Assembly: GCF_902826555.1 (NCBI RefSeq)
Contig: NZ_CADEFI010000002.1
Coordinates: forward strand, 64,685-122,234
Length of the DNA stretch: 57,550 bases
Direction: 5' to 3'
DNA from: an uncultured Hyphomicrobium sp.
GTDB taxonomy: Bacteria; Pseudomonadota; Alphaproteobacteria; Rhizobiales; Hyphomicrobiaceae
Both the position numbers and the translations under genes were made by a program. Shown here one piece after another: positions 18,614 through 26,969 of the stretch. Below the pieces are notes generated by a model, which saw only the letters and a list, made by a program, of their open reading frames with translations, was not told the origin of the DNA and searched no databases. Each line of letters opens with the position of its first letter. Positions within the stretch are counted from its first letter, which is position 1.

Positions 18614-19003
18614 ATGTCGATACTGTCCGAATTCAAGGAATTTGCAATGCGGGGCAACGTGGTTGACCTCGCTGTTGGCGTGATCATCGGTGCGGCCTTC
18701 GCCCCCATTGTCTCGACCCTGGTCGAGAACATCGTCATGCCGCCGATCGGCTATCTCCTGGCCGGTATCGATTTCAGCAGCCTCGCCATCACCCTGCCGA
18801 CGCCCACCGGCGATGGCGTTCTGATCAAGTACGGCCTCTTCCTCAATGCGGTCCTCAAGTTCGTGGTCACCGCGGCAGCTATTTTCCTGCTCATCCGCGC
18901 CATCAACAAGTTCAAGAAGCCGGTCGCTGCCGCCGAAGCTCCGCCACCCTCGCCGTCCGAGGTCTACCTGCGTGAGATCCGCGACGCGCTGGTGAGGAAA
19001 TAG
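18614..19003 (+). CDS. mscL: Large-conductance mechanosensitive channel MscL
   Basis: 129 aa from the ATG at 18614 with AAGGAAG upstream. The ORF is open further 5' but MSILSEFKEFAMRGNVVDLAVGVIIGAAF is the standard MscL start. TM1 (about 15-42) and TM2 (about 75-98) flank the periplasmic loop, and a charged helix ends the protein. It opens under membrane tension to release solutes on osmotic downshift. The gene is divergent from the symporter pair. Confidence 0.96.
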   Translation: MSILSEFKEFAMRGNVVDLAVGVIIGAAFAPIVSTLVENIVMPPIGYLLAGIDFSSLAITLPTPTGDGVLIKYGLFLNAVLKFVVTAAAIFLLIRAINKFKKPVAAAEAPPPSPSEVYLREIRDALVRK

Positions 19004-19006
19004 CGA

Positions 19007-19025
19007 TCCGGCCCGAGCGGCCGGA
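19007..19025. terminator. Bidirectional stem-loop between mscL and the convergent binding-protein gene
   Basis: TCCGGCC (19007-19013) and GGCCGGA (19019-19025) are perfect arms around CGAGC, in the 31-bp gap between convergent stops. No U-run is present, so function as a terminator is inferred from position. Confidence 0.55.
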
Positions 19026-19034
19026 CTCCTGACG

Positions 19035-20102
19035 TCAACCGACAAGCGGCGAGCGCTCCGGAAGTGGCGCTCCCGAGAGCATGCTGCGGAACGCCATGTA
19101 GCTCTGGTCGATGCGCGCCGCGATGGCATCGCGCCCCGCCACATGCGCAATCGTGGCCTCTGCCACGCGGCCGAGTGCGTCCGTGATATCGGCGGGCCAC
19201 GGCGCCAGCTTGACGCGCATGTAGGTCGCAAGCACTTGGCGGGTGACGCCGGCATGCGCGCGCGCTTCGGCGAGCGAAAGCTGGTATTCCTCGGCTGCCG
19301 CGGCGGCGAAGATGGCCTTGTCGGCCTCCGAGAAGCGCTCCCAGACCGGCTGGCGGATATGGAGCGAAAGGGCAGTGCCATGGCCGTTGAGGCCGGTCCC
19401 CGTGCCGTAGCGCGCAGCGTGCGGCAGGCCGGCGGCAAAGCAGGTGAGGAGCCCGCCGGCTTCGGCCGCAAAAACGGATCCGCTGGCGAGTGCGGTAGCT
19501 GCCTCGTGCGGCGCTAGCGTGTCGTGCACCTCGGCCCCGAGCGCGCGCGCCACGTCGGCGCCGAGCCCCGGCGCAGAAATGCGCTGGCCGGCAAGGTCGT
19601 TGAGGCGCGCAATCGGCTCGCGCGACCACAGGGGCGGCGTGTCACCCGAGTGTCCGGCAAGGAGCGGCTTCCAGCCGTGACGGCCGGCCAGATCGTCCCA
19701 GAGCATCTGCCCGCCGCCGACGGAGATCCAGTGCGCGAAATCCCGGGGCTCGAGGCCGCCCGAGCCCGGCAACCCGGCGAAGTAGGCGAAGGCCGGGTGC
19801 AGGGGCGCGAAATCGTGCGCCGAGCCGTGGACGAGATCTGCCTCGCTCGCTAGGCCGCTGCCTTGCGCTACCACCTCGATCCGGTACCGTCCCCCCGTCA
19901 TCGCCTCGATGCGGCGAGCGAGCCGGCGGACGCCGTCCGCCGGTCCCTGTGGCGTATCGGCCCACGGCATGGAGAGCTTGAGCGGGATGCCCTGTCCGTC
20001 AGCAACGGCGGCGGGAAAAGGGCCTTCGGCGTGCGCAGCTGCCGACGATGTGGCTGCAACTGCAGCGCCGCCGCTGGTAATCAGGAACTCACGACGATCC
20101 AT
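19035..20102 (-). CDS. TRAP-like periplasmic substrate-binding protein (orphan)
   Basis: 355 aa. The N-terminus MDRREFLITSGGAAVAATSSAAAHA has a twin-arginine-like RREFL followed by a hydrophobic stretch, so export by Tat is likely. The body matches DctP-type TRAP binding proteins (KLSMPWADTPQGPADGVRRLARRIEAMTGGRYRIEV; IARLNDLAGQRIS; ALASGSVFAAE). No dctQ or dctM is adjacent, so it is either an orphan receptor, a sensor, or served by a permease elsewhere. Its sequence is far from the DctP at 3261. The ligand is unknown. Confidence 0.8.
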   Translation of the reverse strand: MDRREFLITSGGAAVAATSSAAAHAEGPFPAAVADGQGIPLKLSMPWADTPQGPADGVRRLARRIEAMTGGRYRIEVVAQGSGLASEADLVHGSAHDFAPLHPAFAYFAGLPGSGGLEPRDFAHWISVGGGQMLWDDLAGRHGWKPLLAGHSGDTPPLWSREPIARLNDLAGQRISAPGLGADVARALGAEVHDTLAPHEAATALASGSVFAAEAGGLLTCFAAGLPHAARYGTGTGLNGHGTALSLHIRQPVWERFSEADKAIFAAAAAEEYQLSLAEARAHAGVTRQVLATYMRVKLAPWPADITDALGRVAEATIAHVAGRDAIAARIDQSYMAFRSMLSGAPLPERSPLVG

Positions 20103-20288
20103 CGGCCGGTCTCCCCCTGCTGTCCGAGGCCCGCATCAAAGCCCAATGCAACGCCGAAAACAACGGGGTCGGATGGGTCCGGGGCGGCTCCTTGTTCCTC
20201 TATCGAGCATTAGATGCAGATTAACCACGTCTTATCCAATGGCCTCTACGGTTGTTGATCGATTTAGGAGATTTGGCGTCCGGTCCAC

Positions 20289-21173
20289 ATGAAAAACGGC
20301 GGACTTCGTAAGAGCAACGCGAACTCTTTGATGCAGGAATACTCGACGTTGGTTGGGGATGCCGTCCTGCGTCAGCGCACCCGTATGGCCGAACGCCAGG
20401 CGCGCCTGGAGGCCGAGCTCGCCAACAGGGTCAAGTCCGAGTTCATCGCCAATATGAGCCATGAGCTGCGCACGCCGCTCAACACGGTCCTCGGGTTCTC
20501 GAAGCTTCTCAAAGAGCATGGAGTCCGTCAGCTCACCGGCGATCAGATCGTGCAATACGGCGACCTCATCAATCACGCCGCGGAGCATTTGCTCGCAGTC
20601 ATCAACGACATCCTGGACATCTCGAAGATGCAGAGCGGCACCTATGCCCTCGATGCCTTCGAGGTTGATATCGGCGATGTGCTCCGTGACTGCGTCGAGG
20701 CCGAGAAGCCCCAGGCAGCCGAAGCAGGCGTCGCGCTGTCGCTGCGCGTGGCGTTCTCGCTGCCGCCGGTGCGCGGCGACGATACGAAGCTCAATCAAGT
20801 CTTCCACAATCTCATCCACAACGCCGTCAAGTTCACGGAACGTGGCGGCTCTGTCGTGGTCGAGGTCCTGGCACAGGGCAACGGCGGCGCGATGATCTCC
20901 GTACGCGACACTGGCATCGGCATGAGCGCAGATGAGGTCCGCATTGCGCTCGAGCCGTTCGGCCAGGTCGATCGCGCGCGCACGCGTTGGCGGGAAGGCG
21001 CCGGCCTCGGCCTGACCATCGCCGATGCGCTGGTAAAGCTGCACGGCGGCGAGCTTATGATCACGAGCGTCAAGGGGAAAGGTACCGACGTCACCGTAAC
21101 GTTTCCCCCCGCACACCAGGTCTCCCCGATCGAGGCACGGGACGCGGTCTTCGGCAATGGCGCCACCCTCTAG
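20289..21173 (+). CDS. Soluble histidine kinase without a recognised sensor domain
   Basis: 294 aa. The N-terminal coiled region (1-50) leads into the dimerisation/phospho-acceptor helix with His58 in NMSHELRTPLNTVLGFSKLL. The ATPase domain follows with an N box (HNLIHNAVKF), G1 (DTGIGM) and G2 (GAGLGLTIADAL). No membrane segment or PAS domain is visible, so input must come from a partner. The H box resembles the PleC/DivJ/PdhS group. No response regulator is adjacent. The HerA-like ATPase gene starts 14 bp downstream and is probably cotranscribed. Confidence 0.88.
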   Translation: MKNGGLRKSNANSLMQEYSTLVGDAVLRQRTRMAERQARLEAELANRVKSEFIANMSHELRTPLNTVLGFSKLLKEHGVRQLTGDQIVQYGDLINHAAEHLLAVINDILDISKMQSGTYALDAFEVDIGDVLRDCVEAEKPQAAEAGVALSLRVAFSLPPVRGDDTKLNQVFHNLIHNAVKFTERGGSVVVEVLAQGNGGAMISVRDTGIGMSADEVRIALEPFGQVDRARTRWREGAGLGLTIADALVKLHGGELMITSVKGKGTDVTVTFPPAHQVSPIEARDAVFGNGATL

Positions 21174-21187
21174 AATGGATTGATAAG

Positions 21188-23269
21188 ATGCACTCCGGCG
21201 CGGTCACCAAAGAGCCTCAGTACCACGTGCTGCCACGTTCGATTGGCCGCATCGCATCCGTGACGGGCTCGAAAGCCATTCTGCTCCTCGACGTCACTCA
21301 CGAGAACGATCCGAGGAACCGCGCGGATCGGCCGGAGATGGGGACCCTGCTTGCGATCGACACCGGCAACGCCACGGTGCTGGCGACTGTCTCTGCGCTC
21401 TCCGTTCCGCTGCCCGCTCACGGCAACGAGCAGGAGATTCGCATTGCCGAGCTTGGTCTCGTCGGCGAATTGATCAAGGACGCGGAAGGAAAGCCTAGCG
21501 GTTTCCACCGCGGCACGACGACCTACCCGACACTCGGCGATCGCGTGCGTTTCGCCACCAAATACGAGCTTCAACTCACCTATACGGGCAACGAAAAAGA
21601 CACGGTTCGCATCGGCTCGATCCGTCAGGATTCGTCGATCCCTGCCATGGTCCGCGTCGATGAGCTGCTGGGCAAGCATTTCGCCATTCTCGGCACCACC
21701 GGCACCGGCAAGTCCTGCACGACCGCGCTGATCTTCCGCGCCATCCTGGAGCGCAATCCCAACGCGCACATCGTTCTGCTCGATCCGCACAACGAATACG
21801 CCACCGCCTTCGGCGATCGTGCGGAGGTGATCTCGCCGCGAACGCTGCAGCTCCCGTTGTGGCTTCTGAACTTCGAGGAGGCGGTCGAGGTCCTCGTTGG
21901 AGACAGTGAGCGCAAGGGCGAGATCGAGATTCTCCAGGACCTGATCCCGCTCGCGAAGGCGCGCTACAGCATCGGGCGCGCGCAGGATCAGCAGAAGATC
22001 CGCAAGCCGGGTCTCGAAGGCTCGAAGTTTACGGTCGATACGCCCGTCCCCTATCGTATTTCCGATCTCACCAACCTGATCGACGAGCGCATGGGCAAGC
22101 TCGAGAACCGCAAGGATCTCGCCCCCTATCGCCAGCTCAAAACCCGCATCGAAACCTTCGTCCAGGATGGGCGCTACGCGTTTATGTTCGGCTCGGTCAC
22201 CGTCTACGACGGCATGAGCCAGGTGCTGTCGCGCATCTTCCGCGTCCCCGTCAACGGCAAGCCGATCACCATTCTCGAGCTGACGGGCCTGCCGCCCGAG
22301 GTCGTCAACGTCGTCGTTTCCGTGCTCTGCCGCATGGCCTTCGATTTTGCCCTGTGGGGCGAGGGCAAGATCCCGGTCACCGTCGTCTGCGAAGAGGCGC
22401 ACCGCTACGTACCGTTGAACCCGCAGATGGGCTTCGAGCCTTGCAAGCGGGCCATCGCCAAGATTGCCAAGGAAGGCCGCAAGTACGGCGCCTCGCTGTG
22501 CATCGTGACGCAGCGCCCGGCCGAGATCGATCCCACCATCCTGTCCCAGTGCAACACCGTGTTCGCGCTGCGCATGTCCAACGACCGCGACCAGGCCATC
22601 GTCGCCTCCGCCGTCTCCGACACCGGCACAGGGCTGATCGAGTTCCTGCCGGCGCTGGGAGCCCGCGAGGCCATCGCATTCGGCGATGGCGTTCCGATCC
22701 CGGTTCGCATCAAGTTCGACGAGGTGCCGGCCCACGCGCTGCCGCGTTCGACGACCGCGCAGTTCTCGCAGAAATGGCAGGAATCGGTCGGTGACGAGAG
22801 CTTCCTCGATGCCGTGATCGAACGGTGGCGCGCCGCCGGCGTATGCGGCCAGCTCGATGCCTCGGCCCAGGCCCAGCTCTTTGCCGAGGCCGTGTCGTTG
22901 CCGACGGGGCTGTCCCGCCGGTCCACCGATGCTCAGGTCGCCGAACGCGTCGCAGCCTCGGCTCCGCCGCGCGAGGCCGAGAGACAGCCCTTCGATCGCG
23001 CCGCGCTCGAGCGCGAGGTGAGTGAGTTTACCAGCCGCCGTATGCCTGCAGTTCAACAGACCGTTGTAGAGCAGCAGCCCACGCCGGCTCCATCGCGCGC
23101 GGACCAGCCCTTCATGCGCCGCGCGTCCGACATCCAGCGCTCGCCCACCACGGCGCCGGCCGCGCCTCCCGCGGCGTCCGCCACGCCCGAGCCTTCGGAG
23201 CCGGCCGCCAGCAACGCGCGCCTCGCCCTGCGCGATCGCCTTCTGCGCCGCGGCGACATCCCGCGCTGA
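21188..23269 (+). CDS. HerA-like (DUF87) hexameric ATPase/helicase
   Basis: 693 aa from the ATG at 21188. The N-terminal beta-rich region (about 10-150) fits a HAS barrel. The ATPase core has Walker A GTTGTGKS (Lys175), LLDPHNEY (197-204), Walker B VTVVCEEAH (397-405) and a sensor region VTQRPAEIDPTILSQCNT. The tail from about 580 is Pro/Ala-rich and probably disordered. HerA proteins form DNA-translocating hexamers, classically with NurA; no NurA, SIR2 or DUF4297 gene is nearby. It follows the histidine kinase and is convergent with the membrane protein at 23289-25076. Confidence 0.85.
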   Translation: MHSGAVTKEPQYHVLPRSIGRIASVTGSKAILLLDVTHENDPRNRADRPEMGTLLAIDTGNATVLATVSALSVPLPAHGNEQEIRIAELGLVGELIKDAEGKPSGFHRGTTTYPTLGDRVRFATKYELQLTYTGNEKDTVRIGSIRQDSSIPAMVRVDELLGKHFAILGTTGTGKSCTTALIFRAILERNPNAHIVLLDPHNEYATAFGDRAEVISPRTLQLPLWLLNFEEAVEVLVGDSERKGEIEILQDLIPLAKARYSIGRAQDQQKIRKPGLEGSKFTVDTPVPYRISDLTNLIDERMGKLENRKDLAPYRQLKTRIETFVQDGRYAFMFGSVTVYDGMSQVLSRIFRVPVNGKPITILELTGLPPEVVNVVVSVLCRMAFDFALWGEGKIPVTVVCEEAHRYVPLNPQMGFEPCKRAIAKIAKEGRKYGASLCIVTQRPAEIDPTILSQCNTVFALRMSNDRDQAIVASAVSDTGTGLIEFLPALGAREAIAFGDGVPIPVRIKFDEVPAHALPRSTTAQFSQKWQESVGDESFLDAVIERWRAAGVCGQLDASAQAQLFAEAVSLPTGLSRRSTDAQVAERVAASAPPREAERQPFDRAALEREVSEFTSRRMPAVQQTVVEQQPTPAPSRADQPFMRRASDIQRSPTTAPAAPPAASATPEPSEPAASNARLALRDRLLRRGDIPR

Positions 23270-23288
23270 GCCGCCGGTTCGACTGCCG

Positions 23289-25076
23289 TCAGGCCTTTTC
23301 CTCCGCGGCAGGGGCAGGATGCGCGCCGTCATCGCCCCAATCGTTGAGCACGTCGAGGATCGGCGTTAGCCCCTCGACGTCGACCAGCCGGTAAACCTCG
23401 ACGTCGCGCCGCGCGCCGGCGCTCCAGCCGGCAATGGTGAGCGCCTTCTCCGCCTTGGAGAAGAGCCCGTGATTGCGCTGCGGCGTGGATTCGCGTGTTT
23501 CCTGGTCGCGCGCCTCCGCATCGGGGCCGGTCGTCTTCCCCACCTTGTCGAGCCACTTCTTGCGGATCTCGGTCAGGTCGGTATCGCTGGCCTGGTCCTC
23601 TTCGTCCTTGAGCTTCTGCAACTCGCTCTTTGTCAGCTTGAAGAATCCCGGCTTCGGCCATTCGACGAGGTCGAGATCGTCGAGGACGCCCGCGAGCTGG
23701 TTCATGGCCAGCGCCTTCTCGCCCTCCTTCTCGGAGTCGCAGCTGTAGAGATTGGGGATGACGAGGTACGAGTGCGTCTTGTGATAGATGAAGTGGCGGC
23801 GCACCCATTCGAGGTTTGCGTCGGGCGCGCGCGCGATGGCCGTCGCGATGGCCGCCTGGATCGCCCGCCGCTTGTCGCCGGCCATCTCGGGCCGCCGCGC
23901 GGGCGGATTGATGATTGCGAGCACGAGCAATCCGAAGTCGATGCCGATCGATGCGAGAAGCGCGATCAGATCGCGGCCGGTGATAGGGTCGCCCGCATCG
24001 GTGGTCGTCGCCGGATCCGAGCCGAGCGTGAAGATGAAGTGGCCCAGGCTGTAGCCGTAGGCGCCGATGTTCTTCCAGAGGTTCTTGACCGCGTTCGCGA
24101 CGCCCGCCGGACCCTCGCTGAAGGCCGCATCGCGTAGCTTCACTTCGGCCGGCTGGTCGGCCTGGCTCGCGGCCTGCGTGAGCCGCTGCGCCAGCGTCGG
24201 ATCGTAGCAGGAGAAGCCGGCCTGGCCCGGCGCCACCGAGACGGACTCGGCGAGCGCCCGCATCTCTGCGGCCGTCGATTTGCCGAGCTCGTTCGAACGC
24301 GCCGCGATGTTGCGCGCGGAGCCGCGGATCTGCGATGCCGTGGCCTCGAAATTGCGCTGCCGCTCTTCGACGCTCGTGCCGCCGAGCGATTGTGCGCTCT
24401 GGCGCAATTGCTCGACCTCGGCCTGCACCGGTTCGAGCCAGCTCCGCACCATGCCGTCGCGCAGCGTCGCGACGGAATCTCTCACGCCGCGGCGCGCATT
24501 GTAGAGCGGCCCGCGTCCGGCGCCCGAAGACGTGCCGCAACTCCCGCCGCTCGTCTCCTCGCGCGCCATTTGGCTTTCCGACCACGAGACGACATTGTCG
24601 AGCTGCGAGCGCACCGCATCGAGCCGCGCAGCCACCACCGCGCTGGCGTCGCGCGCGTCTTCCTGCAGTCCCGAAAGCCCGGTGCGTGTCGCCTCCGAGC
24701 CGGAGATCAGGCTCCACCAGAAGCCGTAGCCAAAGCCGATCGACCAGATGGCCAGGAACACGTAGAGTACGAACATGATGATGCGGTCGCCGAAGTCGCG
24801 CCCGGCGCCGAATGTCTCGCGCAGTGCCAGCCACATCAGGAAGGTGAGGGCCACCACGACGCCGATCACGAGCACGTCGTTGGGGATCGACATCGAGCCG
24901 GCGTCGGTCGGCGTATCCGAGACGCCGATGATGAAGTCCCGCATGCCGTGCCAGGTGGCGTAGCCGGACAGAAACAACAGCATCAGCGAGGCGACGCCGA
25001 TCATCATGTTGCGTCCGAGAATGTAGTCGAGCACCTTCCGCGGACGCTTAGACGCCTTCGTTGCGGCTTCGGCCAT
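23289..25076 (-). CDS. Four-TM sensor-like membrane protein of unknown function
   Basis: 595 aa, no family recognised. Predicted helices lie at about 24-42, 67-85, 99-122 and 369-389. The positive N-terminus (KRPRK) places it inside, so residues 125-368 would be periplasmic and about 390-595 cytoplasmic. The periplasmic part is helical and Ala/Gln/Arg-rich with only two Cys (180 in GGSCG, 290 in GFSCYD), possibly a disulfide. The cytoplasmic part is charged. This layout resembles a receptor. Its stop is 19 bp from the stop of the HerA gene (convergent). Confidence 0.75.
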   Translation of the reverse strand: MAEAATKASKRPRKVLDYILGRNMMIGVASLMLLFLSGYATWHGMRDFIIGVSDTPTDAGSMSIPNDVLVIGVVVALTFLMWLALRETFGAGRDFGDRIIMFVLYVFLAIWSIGFGYGFWWSLISGSEATRTGLSGLQEDARDASAVVAARLDAVRSQLDNVVSWSESQMAREETSGGSCGTSSGAGRGPLYNARRGVRDSVATLRDGMVRSWLEPVQAEVEQLRQSAQSLGGTSVEERQRNFEATASQIRGSARNIAARSNELGKSTAAEMRALAESVSVAPGQAGFSCYDPTLAQRLTQAASQADQPAEVKLRDAAFSEGPAGVANAVKNLWKNIGAYGYSLGHFIFTLGSDPATTTDAGDPITGRDLIALLASIGIDFGLLVLAIINPPARRPEMAGDKRRAIQAAIATAIARAPDANLEWVRRHFIYHKTHSYLVIPNLYSCDSEKEGEKALAMNQLAGVLDDLDLVEWPKPGFFKLTKSELQKLKDEEDQASDTDLTEIRKKWLDKVGKTTGPDAEARDQETRESTPQRNHGLFSKAEKALTIAGWSAGARRDVEVYRLVDVEGLTPILDVLNDWGDDGAHPAPAAEEKA

Positions 25077-25224
25077 GACGCAATACCCCCGTTAGGACGC
25101 CCCGTACGCTCTGAACGGGCGGAAATGTAGGGGAAAACGCCGGAGCTGTCGCGTCGGACCATCCGTTAGCCCGCAAAGCCGATGCGCGAGCGGTGCATCG
25201 GCGCAACGGGGGCCGATGCAATCG

Positions 25225-26190
25225 TCAGCGCTTGGGCTCTCCGGGGCGGATCTCGACCACGCGCGCCGAGCCGGTTGTCGCATTGCGCTTGTCCTCGGAC
25301 GGCGCGTCCGCCGCCCCCGTCGCGGGCGGTTCGGTCGGCGGCGCGCCCGGCTGCGAGGTAGCGGGCACCGCACCGGCGACAACGCTGGCATGCTGATGTT
25401 CGAGCTCGCGAAACCGCCGCCACGTCCAAGGCACGGCGGCGAGATAGGCGACGGAAGCAATGGCCAGCGTCGCATAGGGGTAGGTGAGGAGGCACGCGAC
25501 CGCCAGCATGGCGAGAATGAACAAGGGCAGCACCCACTCGCGTCCGATCCGCTCGCCAAGCAGCTTTCCGGAGTAGGTCGGCAGGATCGACACCATCATC
25601 AGTCCGATGAGCATCACGTAGACGAGCACCAGGTTGAGCAGAACCGGCGAGCTTCTAAGGTCGAGCCCGAGATGGCCGAGATAGATCGGCAGCAGCACCA
25701 GGATCGCGGCAGCGGGCGTCGGCACGCCCATGAAGAAATCCGATTGCCACTTCGGCCGCTCGTCGTCGATCAGCGTGTTGAACCGTGCCAGCCGCAGCGC
25801 CGAGGCCAGCGCGAACAGCATCACCGCGATCCACCCCAGGCTTTTGTGGTCGCCGAGACCCCAGGTGAAGATCATGATGGCGGGGGCGACGCCGAAGTTG
25901 ACGAAGTCGGCGAGGCTGTCGAGCTCCGCGCCGAACCGCGACGACGCCTTGAGAAGGCGCGCGATGCGGCCGTCGAGGCCATCGAGGAGGGCCGCGAACA
26001 CGATCGCCGCCAGCGCGAAATCGTAGCGCCCTTCGATCGACATGCGAATGGAGGTGAGCCCGGCACAGAGGCCGAGCAGCGTGAAGAAGTTCGGCACCAT
26101 CATGCGCACGGGGATGCGCGCGTGGCTGAACATGCGCCGTCTGCGCCGCCGCCGCGTTTCTTTTTCCAGTTGCGGTACGATCGGGTCCAT
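25225..26190 (-). CDS. pssA: CDP-diacylglycerol--serine O-phosphatidyltransferase
   Basis: 321 aa integral membrane enzyme. The CDP-alcohol phosphotransferase signature is complete: DGLDGRIARLLKASSRFGAE followed by LDSLAD. Several membrane segments follow. A basic N-terminus (RRRRRR) and an Ala/Pro-rich tail of about 60 residues extend the family core. It makes phosphatidylserine, which Psd, encoded 21 bp upstream on the same strand, decarboxylates to phosphatidylethanolamine. Confidence 0.95.
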   Translation of the reverse strand: MDPIVPQLEKETRRRRRRRMFSHARIPVRMMVPNFFTLLGLCAGLTSIRMSIEGRYDFALAAIVFAALLDGLDGRIARLLKASSRFGAELDSLADFVNFGVAPAIMIFTWGLGDHKSLGWIAVMLFALASALRLARFNTLIDDERPKWQSDFFMGVPTPAAAILVLLPIYLGHLGLDLRSSPVLLNLVLVYVMLIGLMMVSILPTYSGKLLGERIGREWVLPLFILAMLAVACLLTYPYATLAIASVAYLAAVPWTWRRFRELEHQHASVVAGAVPATSQPGAPPTEPPATGAADAPSEDKRNATTGSARVVEIRPGEPKR

Positions 26191-26211
26191 GGGAGCCCTC
26201 CGCTTAAAAAT

Positions 26212-26925
26212 TCAATGCCGGCGCGCCTCGCGCTCCGGCTCCGTCGACTTCAGGTCCGAAAGCACCGTCTCGCCGCCGATCGCCCGTTGCCCGACCGCGA
26301 CCAGGGGATAGGCGCCGACGGGCAAGTAGGTATCGACTCGCGAGCCGAACCGGATCAGCCCGAACCGCTCGCCGACCCCGAGGCTGTCGCCCTCCGCGGC
26401 CAGCGTCACGATCCGCCGCGCCACGAGCCCTGCGATCTGCACCACACCGACCTTCGTCCCAGCCGCGGTCTCGATGACGATGGTGCGCCGCTCGTTTTCC
26501 TCGGATGCCTTGTCGAGAGCGGCATTCAGAAACGCTCCTGGAATGTAGAGCGAGCGCACGATGCGCCCGGCAACCGGCGCGCGCTGGATGTGCACGTCGA
26601 AGACGGAAAGAAAGATCGAGATGCGAACGCGCTCCTCGTCGCCGAACTCAAGCTCCGCGGGCGGGCGCACCTTCTCGATCAACGAGACCTTGCCGTCCGC
26701 CGGCGCGACGACGAGGCCGTCACGCAGCGGCGTGATGCGGTCGGGATCGCGGAAGAAATAGATGATCCACGCCGTGATCAGCGCCGCGATCCAGCCGAGC
26801 GGAGACCAGATGAGAAACAGAAGCAGCGTTGCGATGAGCCCGATGCCGACGAATTTGTGCCCATCCCGGTGCACCGGCGCCAGACTGTCGGCAATGGTAT
26901 CGAGTAGTGAATGACGATCGGACAA
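26212..26925 (-). CDS. psd: Phosphatidylserine decarboxylase (short form)
   Basis: 237 aa of the short type. Two hydrophobic stretches near the N-terminus anchor it in the membrane. The self-cleavage site is the GS of RFGSRVD, where Ser becomes the pyruvoyl cofactor. FLSVFDVHIQRAP is the family-conserved segment. It forms an operon with pssA and makes phosphatidylethanolamine, which in methylotrophs can also be methylated to phosphatidylcholine. Confidence 0.95.
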   Translation of the reverse strand: MSDRHSLLDTIADSLAPVHRDGHKFVGIGLIATLLLFLIWSPLGWIAALITAWIIYFFRDPDRITPLRDGLVVAPADGKVSLIEKVRPPAELEFGDEERVRISIFLSVFDVHIQRAPVAGRIVRSLYIPGAFLNAALDKASEENERRTIVIETAAGTKVGVVQIAGLVARRIVTLAAEGDSLGVGERFGLIRFGSRVDTYLPVGAYPLVAVGQRAIGGETVLSDLKSTEPEREARRH

Positions 26926-26969
26926 TCCCGTACTCCCGTTCCGCTTTCAACTTCGCCGGGCGCCATCCC

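Noticed and set aside
20987-23269. HerA defence system (HerA-DUF4297, HerA-SIR2 or HerA-NurA)
   Set aside because: No nuclease, SIR2 or DUF4297 domain gene was found on either side, so a known HerA defence pair is not supported.
21170-23332. A 720-codon open frame on the minus strand opposite the HerA gene
   Set aside because: Shadow frame of a real ATPase with intact Walker motifs; composition is typical of antisense in GC-rich DNA.
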